Source: Changshengia sp963803165 (lineage in GTDB: Bacteria; Chloroflexota; Dormibacteria; Aeolococcales; Aeolococcaceae). From it: a stretch of DNA of 64,000 bases. The notes beneath the pieces are model-generated. The model ran no database searches. It had not been told where the DNA came from and saw only the letters and a list, made by a program, of their open reading frames with translations. The number at the start of each line of letters is the position of its first letter. The first letter of the stretch is position 1. Below, in pieces: positions 59,267-64,000 of the stretch. Both the position numbers and the translations under genes were made by a program. The DNA is taken from NCBI GenBank assembly GCA_963803165.1, contig CAWDLK010000001.1:1-64000 (forward strand), given 5' to 3'.

Positions 59267-60325
59267 ATGCCGTCCCGTGGCGGTGGCAGCGTGAGGGAGG
59301 TCCCGCCCACGGTCACCCCGGAGACCCCGCCAGCCGCGCCCGCGCTGCCGCCCTTCGCCGGCATCAGCGCCAAGGCCTACGAGCACCCCGCCGACCGGGC
59401 GGCCACGGCGGTGCTGCACCGCCTGCCCTTCTTCGACCCCCTGGTCAAGAAGCTGCTCGAGCTGACCGTCGAGCGCCGCATGATGCAGCTCCTGCTCGGC
59501 AACAGCGTCCGCATCGGCGACCAGCAGCTGCCCAGGATCTGGAGCGCCCATCGCGCGGCGTACTCGACCCTCGACATCGCCGCGGTCCCGACGCTCCACG
59601 TCATCCAGACCCCGATCGCCAACGCGGTCACCCTGGGCGCACAGCGTCCCACCGTCCTGCTCCAGTCGGGCATCGTCCCCATGCTCGACGCGGCCGAGCT
59701 CCGGGCGGTGCTCGCCCACGAGGCCGGCCACGTGCTCTCCGAGCATGTCCGCTACCGCACCACCCTGGAGCTGCTCCTGCGCTTCACGGTGCCCCGCATG
59801 CCACTCATGGGCCGGGTGCCGCTCCAGGCGCTGGTCACGGTGCTGCTCGCCTGGTACCGCGCCGCGGAGCTGAGCTGCGACCGCGCGGCCGCGCTGGTGC
59901 TCCGCGACCCGCTCGTGCCCTGCCGCACCCTCATGAAGCTCGCCGGAGGCGGGCTGGAGGGGCTCAGCCTCGACGCCTTCCTCCGGCAGGCCGACGAGTA
60001 CGTCGAATGGGACGACCTCTTCGACCGCCACCAGCGGCTCGGTCGCGAGCTGGCGGCCACCCACCCCTTCCCGGTCCGGCGCGTCTACGAGCTGACCCGC
60101 TGGGTCAAGAGCGGCGAGTACGACCGCGTCATCGGCGGCGAATACGTGCATCGGGGTGAGGAGCCCCCGCCCTCGGCCGAGTTCCGGGCCGCGGTGGACC
60201 ACTACACCGAGCGCTTCGGAGAGGTCCTGGAGAGGACTGCGGGCGGGATCGGCAAGATGTCCAAGCAGTTCACGCGGTGGCTGGAGTCGTTCGCAGCCCA
60301 CCCCGGCGAGGACGACGACGCCTGA
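59267..60325 (+). CDS. M48-family zinc metallopeptidase (HtpX-like)
   Basis: 352 residues from ATG 59267 (GTG 59291 is possible). The zinc motif HEAGH is at 151-155 in AVLAHEAGHVLSEHVRY, with the third ligand in AAELSCDRAAALV. Unlike classical HtpX it has only one weakly hydrophobic stretch (LELLLRFTVPRMPLMGRVPLQALVTVLLAWY), so it may be cytosolic or membrane-associated. Relatives degrade misfolded membrane proteins, a role shared with FtsH. Confidence 0.88.
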   Translation: MPSRGGGSVREVPPTVTPETPPAAPALPPFAGISAKAYEHPADRAATAVLHRLPFFDPLVKKLLELTVERRMMQLLLGNSVRIGDQQLPRIWSAHRAAYSTLDIAAVPTLHVIQTPIANAVTLGAQRPTVLLQSGIVPMLDAAELRAVLAHEAGHVLSEHVRYRTTLELLLRFTVPRMPLMGRVPLQALVTVLLAWYRAAELSCDRAAALVLRDPLVPCRTLMKLAGGGLEGLSLDAFLRQADEYVEWDDLFDRHQRLGRELAATHPFPVRRVYELTRWVKSGEYDRVIGGEYVHRGEEPPPSAEFRAAVDHYTERFGEVLERTAGGIGKMSKQFTRWLESFAAHPGEDDDA

Positions 60326-60373
60326 CGCGCGGCCAGCCCCTCCCGGCCGTCGATCGAGCACGAGCCGCAGCCG

Positions 60374-63064
<2,691 letters not shown>

Positions 63065-63151
63065 CTCACCTCCACGCCACCGGCCTCACGGCGACCCATG
63101 GTGCCATGCGGGCCCGGCCGTCCCGGCTCGGGGCGGATCCGCCCACAGATA

Positions 63152-63157
63152 ATTATA
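63152..63157 (-). promoter_or_regulatory. Candidate -10 of acnA
   Basis: TATAAT on the minus strand in an AT-rich island (63147-63172) about 90 bp before the start; no clear -35 at 16-18 bp. Confidence 0.45.
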
Positions 63158-63229
63158 TAGGCTAACTATCGAGTTGACGGGCTCGGGCAGGCCGTGTGAT
63201 CGCCGCCGCCGGGCCGGGAGGGCGAGGGG

Positions 63230-64000
63230 TCAGCCGACGAGAGGGATGCCCGCCGCGATCAGCACCCACTGGCCGGCCCAGACGCCGCCGTGGTTGGTGT
63301 TGGGCGTGTACCACTCGGTGAACTGGTCCCAGCTCATCTCCTCGCTGGGGCTGCTGCCGGCCGCGGGGCCCCCGGAGACCCCGTAGGCGAGGGGATCGTC
63401 GACGGTCACGGCGACCGGGGGTGCGTCGGCGCCACCGGGGCCGAGGGTGACACCGGTGACCAGGACGTAGTGGACGCCACCTCCGACCATGACGATCACG
63501 GGCTGCTGGAGCATGTCGATGCTGTAGGAGATGACCACCCCGGCGGCCTGTGCCGTGGGCTGGGGGTCGTCGCCGATGTCATCCCATCCGCCGAAGTGGT
63601 CGAGCGTCACGGCGACCGCGTAGGGGGAGGCGTTCCACTGCGAGAGCGTGTAGCCGTCGTTGTCGGCCAGCTCGTAGTTCCAGAACCGCTCCTGGGTCCC
63701 GTAGTCGTCGAGGCCGGGAAGCCCGACCCCGTCGGCCTGGAGCCACATCTCGATGTCCGCCGGGTCGCACCAGTCACCGGTCTGCTGGGAGTGGTAGGTG
63801 ATGGGCAGCTGGACCTGGGGAAGCTGGACGGCCGCCGGCGAGGCGAGGGCCGGGGTCGGGACCGGCGTCGCGACCTTGCCCGCCATCGGGGTGACGGGAT
63901 CCGCCGGATCGGTGGGCGCGGCCTGCTCCGGGTGCGAGGCCAGCCCCGTCTCGCGTCCGGCCGTGGGCCACGATGCCCCCGCGTCCCAGGGTGCGGCCAG
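63230..64000 (-). CDS. C39-like cysteine peptidase, N-terminus beyond the window (partial)
   Basis: The open frame runs to the right edge, so the start is not seen; ATG 63886 is internal. The visible domain has ITYHSQQTGDWCDPADIEMWL, a Cys-containing start like peptidase_C39_2 proteins (QxxxxWCGPA...), then VHYVLVTGVTLG with the His and DDPLAYG with the Asp. It is preceded by a Pro/Ala/Thr-rich linker. It is likely a secreted peptidase or a peptidoglycan-associated member of the papain-like fold. Glycine of the WCGPA motif is Asp here. Confidence 0.7.
   Translation of the reverse strand: MAAPWDAGASWPTAGRETGLASHPEQAAPTDPADPVTPMAGKVATPVPTPALASPAAVQLPQVQLPITYHSQQTGDWCDPADIEMWLQADGVGLPGLDDYGTQERFWNYELADNDGYTLSQWNASPYAVAVTLDHFGGWDDIGDDPQPTAQAAGVVISYSIDMLQQPVIVMVGGGVHYVLVTGVTLGPGGADAPPVAVTVDDPLAYGVSGGPAAGSSPSEEMSWDQFTEWYTPNTNHGGVWAGQWVLIAAGIPLVG

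Overview
The window is a high-GC chromosomal segment (roughly 70% G+C by eye) with very frequent GTG/TTG starts, 4-bp ATGA/GTGA/TTGA gene overlaps and no outer-membrane genes. F420-type enzymes (a PPOX-family protein and an LLM oxidoreductase), a B12-dependent ribonucleotide reductase, an LCP-family wall enzyme and a PPA1498-type metallophosphoesterase point to a high-GC Terrabacteria lineage. That could be Actinomycetota or a neighbour such as Candidatus Dormibacterota or Chloroflexota; the exact phylum is inference. Most of the window reads as core chromosome. No phage, insertion sequence or CRISPR array was recognised.

Layout. 1-4.9 kb: tail of an oligopeptide ABC ATPase, a PPOX protein, gltX with a small membrane protein, and two tandem PIG-V-like mannosyltransferase homologues. 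4.9-5.3 kb: tRNA-Glu followed by two exact 168-bp repeats, each carrying a copy of the tRNA 3' end. 5.3-12.3 kb: a metallo-hydrolase/HhH-GPD pair, an alpha/beta hydrolase and three polytopic GT-C-like membrane proteins, one frameshifted. 12.4-15.9 kb: a PrgI-MinD fusion followed by a VirB4-like ATPase, with no other secretion genes nearby. 16-20 kb: nrdJ with an intein inserted just before the catalytic cysteine, a probable 1-nt frameshift, and a promoter with two NrdR-like boxes. 20-24 kb: a small unknown, a MarR/MFS pair and a flavodoxin.

24-30 kb: an SBP-permease-permease-ATPase importer operon ending in a metallophosphoesterase, then a quinone-reductase-like MDR. 30.6-33.3 kb: a ferric-reductase-like flavocytochrome, an FMN-binding lipoprotein-like protein and ApbE, which together make a flavinylated electron-transfer cassette. 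33.6-38.3 kb: an FtsH homologue, then convergent beta-propeller and LCP genes. The gap between ftsH and the propeller gene holds a second copy of the nrdJ-type control region with no protein gene behind it. 38.5-46 kb: a FolC-like ligase, a phosphatase, a GlsB-like protein, an LLM oxidoreductase, MscS, bL25, a B12-binding protein, an ADP-ribosylglycohydrolase-like protein and two unknowns.

46-53 kb: a MacB/FtsX-type ABC exporter, then a VWA protein and its MoxR-type AAA partner. 53-64 kb: a secreted TAP-like hydrolase, an orphan CpaF ATPase, a VOC protein, RecJ, an M48 peptidase, aconitase, and a C39-like peptidase cut by the window edge.

The most unusual items are the twin NrdR-box regions with identical internal spacing (one of them orphan), the tRNA-Glu tail repeats, the orphan PrgI-MinD/VirB4 pair, a 14-bp promoter-like word shared by the ftsH and M48 genes, and three single-base frameshifts in otherwise intact genes.
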